DNA of 22,184 bases, taken from contig JACVCM010000052.1 of NCBI GenBank assembly GCA_016742125.1, forward strand, positions 1 through 22,184. Reading direction: 5' to 3'. The notes beneath the pieces are model-generated. The model made no database searches. It saw nothing but the letters and a program-made list of their open reading frames with translations, and was not told the DNA's origin. The position numbers and the translations under genes are program-made. Below are positions 1 through 6,271 of the stretch, in pieces. This DNA is from Sphingomonadaceae bacterium (lineage in GTDB: Bacteria > Pseudomonadota > Alphaproteobacteria > Sphingomonadales > Sphingomonadaceae). The stretch's first letter is position 1. Each line of letters begins with the position of its first letter.

Positions 1-1071
1 GACAAGATCAGCGAGGACAGCGACAAGCGTTTGAGCCGCACCCGCCGTGTACCCGTCGGCGTGGTTGGCGGCATCGTGCCGTGGAATTTCCCGGTGCTGA
101 TGGCAGTGCAGAAAATTGTCCCCGCGCTTTTGTCAGGCTGCACGATGGTCCTGAAGCCATCGCCCTTCACGCCCCTCGCGACGTTGCGAATGGCCGAGCT
201 GATTGCAGGCGTGTTTCCGCCGGGCGTGCTCAACATCATCACTGGCGGCGATGCGCTGGGGCCGATGCTGACCGCGCACCCCGATATCGACAAGATTACC
301 TTCACCGGCTCGACGGCGACTGGCAAGCGGGTGATGGAATCGGCGTCGAAGGATCTGAAGCGCATCACGCTCGAACTGGGCGGCAATGACGCCGCCATCG
401 TCCTGCCCGATGCCGATGTCGCCAAGGTCGCAGAAAAACTGTTCTGGGCGAGCTTCTATAATGCGGGCCAGGTCTGCATTGCGGCCAAGCGCATCTATAT
501 CCATGAGGATATTTACGACGATCTGTCCGCCGCCATTGCCGAATATGCGAAAGCGGTGAAAGTCGGCGACGGTGCCGAGCAGGGCACCGCGGTCGGACCG
601 ATCCAGAACAAGCAGCAGTATAATCGCGTTCTGGAACTCATTCAGGATGCGAAAGACAATGGGTACAAGTTCCTTGTCGGCGGCGACCACGACCCGTCGA
701 TCCCTGGCTATTTCGTCCCGGTTACCGTGCTCGACAATCCGCCCGAAGATGCACGCATCGTCGCGGAAGAACAATTCGGTCCGGTGATGCCGCTGATGAA
801 GTTCGAGAAAATCGACGACGTCATCAGCCGAGCCAACGCCTCCGATTATGGTCTTGCGGGCTCGATCTGGACAAGCAATCCGGAGGCGGCAGTGGAGATT
901 GCCGAACAGCTTGAAACCGGCACCGTGTGGATTAACGAGTCGATGCATCTTGCACCAAACGCGCCTTTCGCAGGACACAAGCAGTCCGGCTTCGGCGCAG
1001 AACTGGGCGAGGAAGGCTTGCTCGAATTTACCTATCCGCAGGTGATTACAATGGCGCGCGAGGCGGCTTAA
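1..1071 (+). CDS. NAD(P)-dependent aldehyde dehydrogenase, 5'-truncated
   Basis: This is the C-terminal 356 residues of an aldehyde dehydrogenase; the reading frame is open from base 1, so the gene begins upstream and roughly 120 residues are missing. The enzyme family oxidises aldehydes to carboxylates with NAD(P)+. Visible signatures are the cofactor-site motif PWNFP (window residues 28-31), LKPSPFTP, the FTGST turn (101-105), the general base Glu125 in ELGGND, and the catalytic Cys159 in NAGQVCIA. EEQFGPV and the C-terminal SGFGAELGEEGL segment complete the fold. A TTG at base 31 is not the real start because the conserved frame continues upstream. A 214-bp gap holding a palindromic element separates it from the thiolase gene, so it is probably a separate transcript, although it may feed acids to the CoA pathway downstream. 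Substrate is unknown. Confidence 0.95.
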   Translation, partial: DKISEDSDKRLSRTRRVPVGVVGGIVPWNFPVLMAVQKIVPALLSGCTMVLKPSPFTPLATLRMAELIAGVFPPGVLNIITGGDALGPMLTAHPDIDKITFTGSTATGKRVMESASKDLKRITLELGGNDAAIVLPDADVAKVAEKLFWASFYNAGQVCIAAKRIYIHEDIYDDLSAAIAEYAKAVKVGDGAEQGTAVGPIQNKQQYNRVLELIQDAKDNGYKFLVGGDHDPSIPGYFVPVTVLDNPPEDARIVAEEQFGPVMPLMKFEKIDDVISRANASDYGLAGSIWTSNPEAAVEIAEQLETGTVWINESMHLAPNAPFAGHKQSGFGAELGEEGLLEFTYPQVITMAREAA

Positions 1072-1077
1072 CCTGAA

Positions 1078-1216
1078 TCCTCTCCATTTTGCAAAAATGG
1101 GGAGGTGGCAGTTGCGCAGCAACTGACGGAGGGGCTTTCGAGGTCAGAGGCCCCTCCGTCACGCTTCCGCTGCGCTCCAGCGCGCCACCTCCCCATCGCA
1201 AGTCGATGGGGAGGAT
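1078..1216. repeat. Nested palindromic element (cloverleaf-like), intergenic
   Basis: The gap between the aldehyde dehydrogenase and thiolase genes holds nested inverted repeats. A left hairpin spans 1080-1106 (CCTCTCCATTTT / AAAATGGGGAGG, one T-G wobble). A central perfect 12-bp stem pairs 1124-1135 with 1150-1161. A right perfect 11-bp hairpin spans 1188-1214. An 11-bp arm at 1099-1109 also pairs with 1184-1194, closing a larger stem. The two end hairpins share the CCTC-CCAT / ATGGGGAGG core. This resembles the dispersed palindromic repeats found between genes in many sphingomonads. It may also end or stabilise the upstream mRNA; there is no clear T-run. Confidence 0.8.
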
Positions 1217-1226
1217 AATCTCTGCC

Positions 1227-1254
1227 TTGACTCCCACTCTCCAAAGTTTAATCG
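1227..1254 (+). promoter_or_regulatory. Candidate promoter of the thiolase operon
   Basis: TTGACT at 1227-1232 matches a -35 box well. A weak -10-like TAATCG lies 16 nt downstream at 1249-1254 and falls inside the palindrome at 1247-1264. A repressor bound there would block RNA polymerase. The -10 is poor, so the exact promoter is uncertain. Confidence 0.4.
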
Positions 1255-1264
1255 TTCGATTAAA
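1247..1264. promoter_or_regulatory. Perfect 18-bp palindromic operator upstream of the thiolase operon
   Basis: TTTAATCGTTCGATTAAA is a perfect inverted repeat ending 21 bp before the thiolase start codon. A related 18-mer at 6235-6252 lies between the divergent CoA-transferase and thiolase-like genes, with 13 of 18 positions identical and the same TTAA ends. TetR-family dimers typically bind such palindromes, and a TetR gene is the last gene of the operon this site precedes. The regulator assignment is an inference. Confidence 0.65.
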
Positions 1265-1285
1265 TTCTATTGAGAGGAGTGCAAC

Positions 1286-2455
1286 ATGGTAGACGCCTAT
1301 ATCGTTGACGCGGTTCGTACCGCCGGGGGCCGACGTGGCGGAAAGCTGGCTGGGGTGCACCCGGTCGACCTCGGCGCAGCGGTGCTCGATGCCATCGCCG
1401 AGCGGAACGATTTCGACCCAGCGGCGATCGAGGACGTAATCATGGGCTGCGTCATGATGGGCGGCGAACAGGCGGGCGATGTCGGGCGCAATGCGGTGCT
1501 TGCGTCGAAACTGCCCAACTCGATCCCTTCGGTAAGCATCGACCGTCAGTGCGGCTCGTCGCAGCAGTCGATCCAGTTCGCCGCGCAGGGTGTGATGTCG
1601 GGAACGCAGGATATCGTGCTTGCAGCCGGCGTCGAAAGCATGACCCGCGTGCCCATGGGCTCGACCTCGATGCTGTTCAAGAAGGAAGGGCTTGGCACCT
1701 ACAAGAGCCCGCGGCTGGAGGAGGCCTATCCCGGCATCATGTTCAGCCAGTTCATGGGCGCCGAAATGCTGGTGAAAAAGCATGGATTTTCCAAGGAGGA
1801 TCTCGACCGGTTCGCGCTGGAATCGCACCAAAAGGCGAAAGCGGCTACCGAAGCGGGGGCTTTTGCCAAAGAGATTGTCGGCGTCGAAGTGGAAACGCCC
1901 GAAGGCAAGATCGTGCACAATAGCGACGAGGGCATCCGTCACGATGCCACGCTGGAAAGCATTTCGTCGGTAAAGCTATTGCAGGAAGGCGGCTCGATCA
2001 CTGCCGCCAATGCCAGCCAGATTTGCGATGGATCTTCGGCTGTGCTGATCGTGTCTGAAAAGGCGCTTAAGGAACATGGCCTGACCCCGCGCGCACGGAT
2101 CGTCAATCTGACGGTGACCGCAGGCGACCCCGTCATCATGCTCGAAGAGCCGCTTTTTGCCACCGACCGCGCGTTTCAGCGGTCGGGCATGAAGATCGAG
2201 GACATCGATGTTTACGAGGTCAATGAAGCCTTCGCGCCGGTGCCGCTCGCCTGGCTCAAACATGTTGGCGGTGACCGGTCGAAGATCAATGTTCATGGCG
2301 GTGCGATTGCTCTTGGGCATCCGCTGGGTGCGTCGGGCACGAAGCTGATGGCGACCTTGCTCAATGCGCTCGAAGCACGGGGCGGGAAATATGGCCTGCA
2401 GACCATGTGCGAAGGCGGCGGTCAGGCGAATGTGACGATTATCGAGCGGGTTTGA
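1286..2455 (+). CDS. Acetyl-CoA C-acyltransferase (3-ketoacyl-CoA thiolase)
   Basis: This 389-residue protein is a degradative-type thiolase that cleaves 3-ketoacyl-CoA with free CoA to give acetyl- or propionyl-CoA and a shortened acyl-CoA. The full catalytic set is present: nucleophile Cys89 in DRQCGSSQQ, the NEAF motif, His345 in GGAIALGHPLGASG, and Cys375 in MCEGGGQA near the C-terminus. Length is normal for the family. By eye the sequence is closer to the FadA5/FadA6-type thiolases of steroid catabolism than to biosynthetic PhaA, but that is only an impression. The ATG at 1286 is supported by a strong Shine-Dalgarno GAGAGGAG at 1272-1279. It is the first gene of a +-strand operon (thiolase, SDR, crotonase, TetR) and lies just downstream of a palindromic operator. 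Confidence 0.95.
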   Translation: MVDAYIVDAVRTAGGRRGGKLAGVHPVDLGAAVLDAIAERNDFDPAAIEDVIMGCVMMGGEQAGDVGRNAVLASKLPNSIPSVSIDRQCGSSQQSIQFAAQGVMSGTQDIVLAAGVESMTRVPMGSTSMLFKKEGLGTYKSPRLEEAYPGIMFSQFMGAEMLVKKHGFSKEDLDRFALESHQKAKAATEAGAFAKEIVGVEVETPEGKIVHNSDEGIRHDATLESISSVKLLQEGGSITAANASQICDGSSAVLIVSEKALKEHGLTPRARIVNLTVTAGDPVIMLEEPLFATDRAFQRSGMKIEDIDVYEVNEAFAPVPLAWLKHVGGDRSKINVHGGAIALGHPLGASGTKLMATLLNALEARGGKYGLQTMCEGGGQANVTIIERV

Positions 2456-2461
2456 ATATGG

Positions 2462-2489
2462 TTTCCTTTCCCGCAAGCGGGAGAGGAAA
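2462..2489 (+). repeat. 12-bp hairpin between thiolase and SDR genes
   Basis: Bases 2462-2473 pair with 2478-2489 around a CAAG loop (one T-G wobble). No T-run follows, so it is unlikely to be a terminator. It ends 4 nt before the AAGGAG ribosome-binding site of the next gene and could affect mRNA stability or translation of the SDR gene. It resembles the short REP-like hairpins of sphingomonads. Confidence 0.7.
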
Positions 2490-2508
2490 GATTAAGGAGA
2501 AAACACAA

Positions 2509-3291
2509 ATGAAACTCGATTCCACCATCGCAGCCGTCGTTACCGGCGGCGCGTCGGGCCTTGGTGAAGCTACTGCCCGCGCGCTGGCCGCCAAGGGCGT
2601 CAAGGTCGCGATTTTTGACCTGCAGGCTGACAAGGGCGAAGCCGTCGCCGCCGAGATCGGTGGCATTTTCTGCGAGGTAAATGTCACCGACGATGACAGT
2701 GTCGATGCCGGATTCGCCAAGGCGCGCGCTGCGCATGGCCAGGAACGCATCCTCGTCAACTGCGCCGGAACCGGCAATGCGATCAAGACCGCCAGCCGCT
2801 CAAAGGAGGACGGCTCGATCAAGCATTTCCCTCTCGATGCCTTCAACCGAATTATCCAGATAAACTTGGTCGGCACCTTCCGCTGCATCGCCAAATCGGC
2901 GGCGGGAATGTTGACATTGGAGCCGCTCGAAGACGGCGAACGCGGCGCGATGGTCAACACCGCCTCGGTGGCGGCCGAAGACGGGCAGATGGGACAGGCG
3001 GCCTATTCGGCGTCGAAGGGCGGCGTGGTTGGCATGACGCTACCCATTGCCCGCGACCTGATGAGCGAGGGCATCCGCGTCAATACTATCCTGCCGGGCA
3101 TTTTCAACACGCCCTTGATGAACGGCGCACCGCCGCAAGTAAAGGATGCACTGGCCGCCTCGGTGCCTTTTCCCAAGCGCCTCGGTCATCCGCACGAATA
3201 TGCACAGGTCGCGCTGACCATGATTGAATGCGGCTATTTCAACGGCGAGCATGTGCGGGTGGACGGCGCAATCCGGATGGCGCCGCGCTGA
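2509..3291 (+). CDS. Short-chain dehydrogenase, 3-hydroxyacyl-CoA dehydrogenase type II-like
   Basis: This 260-residue classical SDR has the NAD-binding Gly motif TGGASGLG (12-19), an acidic residue (Asp37) after the second beta strand that favours NAD+, the NCAG motif (84-87), and the catalytic Ser153, Tyr166 and Lys170 (YSASK). The long loop between NCAG and the catalytic Ser, the MVNTASVAAEDGQMGQ segment and the RVNTILPGIFNTPL C-terminal region match the type II 3-hydroxyacyl-CoA dehydrogenase (HSD17B10-like) group, which oxidises 3-hydroxyacyl-CoA, including branched or steroid substrates. The start at 2509 is chosen because AAGGAG lies 9 nt upstream at 2494-2499; the frame is open further upstream but overlaps the thiolase gene. 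It sits between the thiolase and crotonase genes, as expected for a beta-oxidation step. Confidence 0.9.
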   Translation: MKLDSTIAAVVTGGASGLGEATARALAAKGVKVAIFDLQADKGEAVAAEIGGIFCEVNVTDDDSVDAGFAKARAAHGQERILVNCAGTGNAIKTASRSKEDGSIKHFPLDAFNRIIQINLVGTFRCIAKSAAGMLTLEPLEDGERGAMVNTASVAAEDGQMGQAAYSASKGGVVGMTLPIARDLMSEGIRVNTILPGIFNTPLMNGAPPQVKDALAASVPFPKRLGHPHEYAQVALTMIECGYFNGEHVRVDGAIRMAPR

Positions 3292-3295
3292 GGCG

Positions 3296-4168
3296 ATGAG
3301 CGACTTTACGCAAATCCTGTACGACGTCGCTGAGGGCATCGCGACGATCACGCTAAATCGCCCCGAAAAGATGAACGCCTTTACCGGCACGATGATGCAG
3401 GAAATGTGCGCGGCGTTCGATTCGATCGACGCCGATGATGATGTGCGGGTCGTGATTGTGACGGGCTCGGGCGACCGTGCTTTTTGCGCAGGCGCGGACC
3501 TTACGCCCGATGGCGGCGGGCAGGTTTTTGCCAGTGGCTCGGCGGTCGAATCGCTGTCCGATGAACGCGTTCGCGATTCGCGCGGGCGACTTACCTTGCG
3601 GATATTCCAGTGCAAGAAGCCCGTGATTGCGGCGGTCAACGGCGCGGCGGTGGGCATCGGCGCGACGATGCAGCTGGCGATGGATATCCGGCTTGCCAGC
3701 GACACTGCGCGCTTCGGCTTTGTCTTTGCGCGGCGCGGGATCGTGCCCGAGGCGGCGTCGAGCTGGTTCCTGCCGAAGATCGTCGGAATATCCCGGGCGC
3801 TCGAATGGTGCATGACCGGCCGCGTGTTCGATGCAGCAGAGGCGCTAAAGGGCGGGCTGGTGCGCTCGGTCCATCCGGCAGTTGAACTGCTCGCCGAAGC
3901 CACGATCCTCGCACGCGAAATTGCCGATAACACGTCGCCGGTGGCGGTCGCCATGACCCGCGCGATGCTGTGGCGGCTGTCCGCCGAAGAGCATCCGATG
4001 GACGCGCACCGCATCGACAGCCGCGCTATCTTTCGCCGTTCACGCTCAGGCGATGCAAAAGAGGGTATTGCGAGTTTCCTAGAGAAGCGCCAGGCCGATT
4101 ATCCGGACAAAGTTTCCACAGACCTGCCAGACTTCTTCCCTTGGTGGGATGAACCTGTCTATAAGTGA
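3296..4168 (+). CDS. Enoyl-CoA hydratase/isomerase (crotonase) family protein
   Basis: This 290-residue crotonase-fold protein starts 4 nt after the SDR stop. The oxyanion-hole segments AFCAGAD (62-68) and NGAAVGIG (115-122) are present. Aligning by eye with rat mitochondrial hydratase, the two catalytic glutamates (Glu144 and Glu164 in that enzyme) are replaced here by Thr124 and Phe144. Instead a glutamate, Glu152, occurs in GIVPEAASSWFLP, the position used by delta3,delta2-enoyl-CoA isomerases of the ECI2 type. It may therefore isomerise or otherwise act on an acyl-CoA rather than hydrate crotonyl-type substrates. The upstream in-frame ATG at 3224 lies inside the SDR gene and is rejected. 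The 3' end overlaps an alternative TetR start. Confidence 0.9.
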   Translation: MSDFTQILYDVAEGIATITLNRPEKMNAFTGTMMQEMCAAFDSIDADDDVRVVIVTGSGDRAFCAGADLTPDGGGQVFASGSAVESLSDERVRDSRGRLTLRIFQCKKPVIAAVNGAAVGIGATMQLAMDIRLASDTARFGFVFARRGIVPEAASSWFLPKIVGISRALEWCMTGRVFDAAEALKGGLVRSVHPAVELLAEATILAREIADNTSPVAVAMTRAMLWRLSAEEHPMDAHRIDSRAIFRRSRSGDAKEGIASFLEKRQADYPDKVSTDLPDFFPWWDEPVYK

Positions 4169-4196
4169 CGTTACGGCAAAGAGGGTAAGGGGAGCC

Positions 4197-4829
4197 ATGG
4201 CATCAATCGCACAATTGGGCAGCGCGCCGGACAATGGTAATGCGCGCGATCAGCTGATCGAGGCGGCGAGCCAGATCATGCGCGAAGGCGATACGATCGA
4301 CCTGTCGCTATCGGAACTGTCGATGCGCGCCGGCCTCAACAGCGCTCTGGTCAAATATTATTTCGGTAACAAGAACGGGCTGATGCTTGCGCTGCTCGAT
4401 CGCGACATGGGGAATATTGTGCACAGCCTCGAAGCGCTGGTTGCCAAGGACATGGCCCCGGAGCAAAAGCTGCGCCTTCATATCGGCAAGGTCATCGATA
4501 CCTATTATGCCTTTCCCTATCTCAATCGCCTGCTGATGCGAACCGTTCGTGATAGCGCCCCGGTCGAAGCCGCGCGGATTGCAGAGCTGTACCTGCGACC
4601 TATCGCCAAAGCCTATGACGACCTGATCAATGAAGGCATAAAGGCCGGCAAATTCCGCAAGATCGACCCGCAATTCTTTTATTTTACCGTCACGGGTGCG
4701 GCGGATCGCTTTTATTCATCACGGCTGGTGCTTCGGCATTGCTATAATCAGGACGATGTTTCGGAAAGCATGCGCGATGGCTATCGCGAGCATACGGTCG
4801 AACTGATCATGCGCGGGATTTTGGTTTAG
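4197..4829 (+). CDS. TetR/AcrR family transcriptional regulator
   Basis: The 210-residue protein has an N-terminal TetR-type helix-turn-helix: ARDQLIEAASQIMREG forms the first helix, and the recognition region LSELSMRAGLNSALVKYYFGN spans about residues 38-58, including the typical KYYFGNK signature. The rest is an all-helical ligand-binding domain with no close match recognised. The start at 4197 follows an AAGGGGAG stretch at 4187-4194, though the spacing is tight. An alternative ATG at 4149 would add 16 residues and overlap the crotonase gene by 20 nt. As the last gene of the acyl-CoA operon it is the natural candidate for an autoregulating repressor that senses an acyl-CoA or pathway substrate and binds the palindromes at 1247-1264 and 6235-6252. 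This link is inferred. Confidence 0.9.
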   Translation: MASIAQLGSAPDNGNARDQLIEAASQIMREGDTIDLSLSELSMRAGLNSALVKYYFGNKNGLMLALLDRDMGNIVHSLEALVAKDMAPEQKLRLHIGKVIDTYYAFPYLNRLLMRTVRDSAPVEAARIAELYLRPIAKAYDDLINEGIKAGKFRKIDPQFFYFTVTGAADRFYSSRLVLRHCYNQDDVSESMRDGYREHTVELIMRGILV

Positions 4830-4834
4830 TGCAC

Positions 4835-4999
4835 CCTCTCTCCTTCAGGGGAGAGGAGCGAGACTTGGCAGCTTGATGCCTAGTCGCGGCGGAGAGGGGC
4901 TGACATTATACGCAAAGGCAGAACCCCTTGCCAACTTCGCCTAATTCCCCCGGACCAGGTCCGGGGTCACAAGGCTTCGTATCCCCCCTGAAGGAGAGA
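4835..4999. terminator. Convergent intergenic palindrome, probable bidirectional terminator/REP element
   Basis: The gap between the converging TetR and CoA-transferase genes is built of inverted repeats. A 15-base arm at 4837-4851 is exactly complementary to 4985-4999. A 9-bp hairpin lies at 4835-4856 (CCTCTCTCC, loop TTCA, GGGGAGAGG), and a CCCCGGACC/GGTCCGGGG hairpin at 4948-4966. It is organised like the element at 1078-1216, with several hairpins inside an outer inverted repeat. Its position suggests it separates the two transcripts, but there is no clear T-run. Confidence 0.6.
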
Positions 5000-5003
5000 G
5001 GGG

Positions 5004-6197
5004 TTACATCCCCAAAGCCGCCCTGATCTCCGCACCATCGGCATCGAGTCCCGGCGGGTCGGCATAAACCGAAGCAGGGGTGCCGGCATAGTGCACCGGA
5101 TGCCGCATCGAACGGTAGCGACCGATATCAGCAGCCTCGCGCTCCTCGAAAAAGCCCACATCGGTCAGATGCGGATCGACCAGCACATCGGCCATGCGGT
5201 TATATTTCATCGCCGGAATGTCATTCGCGGCGAGCAGCGCTAGCCATTCGTCGGTGGTACGCTCTGCCGTGACTTCCTCGATCAGTGCATAAAGCTCACC
5301 GGTATGCTTGGTCCGTTCCTGATAGGTCGAAAATCGCGGGTCTTCGAACACGCCCGGACGCCCGCCAAGTTCGAAGAACTTCGCCCACTGCCGGTCGTTA
5401 TAGGGCACGATCGCGATAAAGCTGTCCTTGGTCGGATAGGGCCGCCGCCGTGGGTTCACCGAACGCGTATAGCCCATCCGTCCGTTACCCGGAATGAAGG
5501 TCTCGCCCCACAGATTTTCGACCATGTGGAACCAGGTAAAGCATTCGAACATCGGCACTTGCACGAACTGCCCGCCCTGGCCTCCGGCGCGCGCGAGCAG
5601 CGCGGCCATCGTCGCATTGGCGGCGAACAGTCCGCTCACCTTGTCGGCAACAAGGCTCGGCGAATAGGTCGGTCGCCCGCCATCGCGCTGTTCGGACAAT
5701 GCAGCAAAGCCTGAGGCCGCCTGGATGAGGTCGTCATAAGCCTGCCGCTCGCCATAGGCTCCACCCGCGCCGAACCCGGCGCAATGGACATAGACGATAT
5801 CGGGGTTGATCGCCTTGACCTGCTCATAACCAAAGCCGAGCCGCTCCATCCCCGCCATGCGGACATTGTGGATGAAAACGTCCGCCTCTTCCAGCAATGC
5901 CTCCAGCACCGCTTTGTCTTCTGGTTTCTTGATGTTGAGGTTGATCGCTTTCTTGTTGCGGTTGAGCGCGGCAAAGATCGGACCGTGCTCCTTGGTTGGC
6001 GAATCGCCCGCATGGCGCATCAGGTCGCCCGGCGTATTGCCCTCGCTATTCTCGATCTTGATGACTTCGGCGCCCAGATCTGCAAGGTTCACGGTCGCAA
6101 AAGGTCCGAGCACAACGGTTGCCATATCGACAACCTTGATGCCTTTGAGCGGCCCGACAGGCTCCTGTTCCCATTTCAGTTCTGGCCATGCCGCCAT
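5004..6197 (-). CDS. CaiB/BaiF-family (class III) CoA-transferase
   Basis: This 397-residue protein belongs to the family III CoA-transferases, which move CoA between acids through an aspartyl-CoA thioester (formyl-CoA transferase, CaiB, BaiF, alpha-methylacyl-CoA racemase relatives). Visible family features are the N-terminal GIKVVDMATVVLGPFA and LGAEVIKIE segments, the NKKAINLNIKKPE segment, FIHNVRMAGMERLGFGYE, and the probable catalytic Asp155 in RQAYDDLIQAASG. Length fits the family. The ATG at 6197 is preceded by AAAGGAG; an in-frame codon further upstream would run through the divergent promoter. It faces the thiolase-like gene head to head, with a related operator copy between them, so it probably activates or recycles CoA for the acyl-CoA pathway. 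Substrate unknown. Confidence 0.93.
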   Translation of the reverse strand: MAAWPELKWEQEPVGPLKGIKVVDMATVVLGPFATVNLADLGAEVIKIENSEGNTPGDLMRHAGDSPTKEHGPIFAALNRNKKAINLNIKKPEDKAVLEALLEEADVFIHNVRMAGMERLGFGYEQVKAINPDIVYVHCAGFGAGGAYGERQAYDDLIQAASGFAALSEQRDGGRPTYSPSLVADKVSGLFAANATMAALLARAGGQGGQFVQVPMFECFTWFHMVENLWGETFIPGNGRMGYTRSVNPRRRPYPTKDSFIAIVPYNDRQWAKFFELGGRPGVFEDPRFSTYQERTKHTGELYALIEEVTAERTTDEWLALLAANDIPAMKYNRMADVLVDPHLTDVGFFEEREAADIGRYRSMRHPVHYAGTPASVYADPPGLDADGAEIRAALGM

Positions 6198-6228
6198 GAT
6201 GCTCTCCTTTGTCCTTGCATCGCCGACT

Positions 6229-6257
6229 AGCATATTTAAGCGTGCAGTTAAGAACAA
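6229..6257 (-). promoter_or_regulatory. Candidate promoter of the CoA-transferase gene with operator in the spacer
   Basis: On the minus strand TTGTTC (6252-6257) and TATGCT (6229-6234) are spaced by 17 nt and could be -35 and -10 boxes. The palindromic site 6235-6252 fills the spacer almost exactly, which would suit repression. Both boxes are imperfect. Confidence 0.4.
6235..6252. promoter_or_regulatory. Second copy of the palindromic operator, in the divergent promoter region
   Basis: TTTAAGCGTGCAGTTAAG matches 13 of 18 bases of the perfect palindrome at 1247-1264, keeping the TTTAA-CG and TTAA half-site ends. It is itself a degenerate inverted repeat. Lying between the divergent CoA-transferase and thiolase-like genes, it could control both. 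Binding by the TetR protein at 4197-4829 is inferred. Confidence 0.5.
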
Positions 6258-6271
6258 AATGGAAGGCAATC

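Noticed and set aside
133..1122. 329-codon minus-strand frame opposite the aldehyde dehydrogenase
   Set aside because: Shadow of a gene with intact catalytic motifs; it runs through the palindromic element and has no support of its own.
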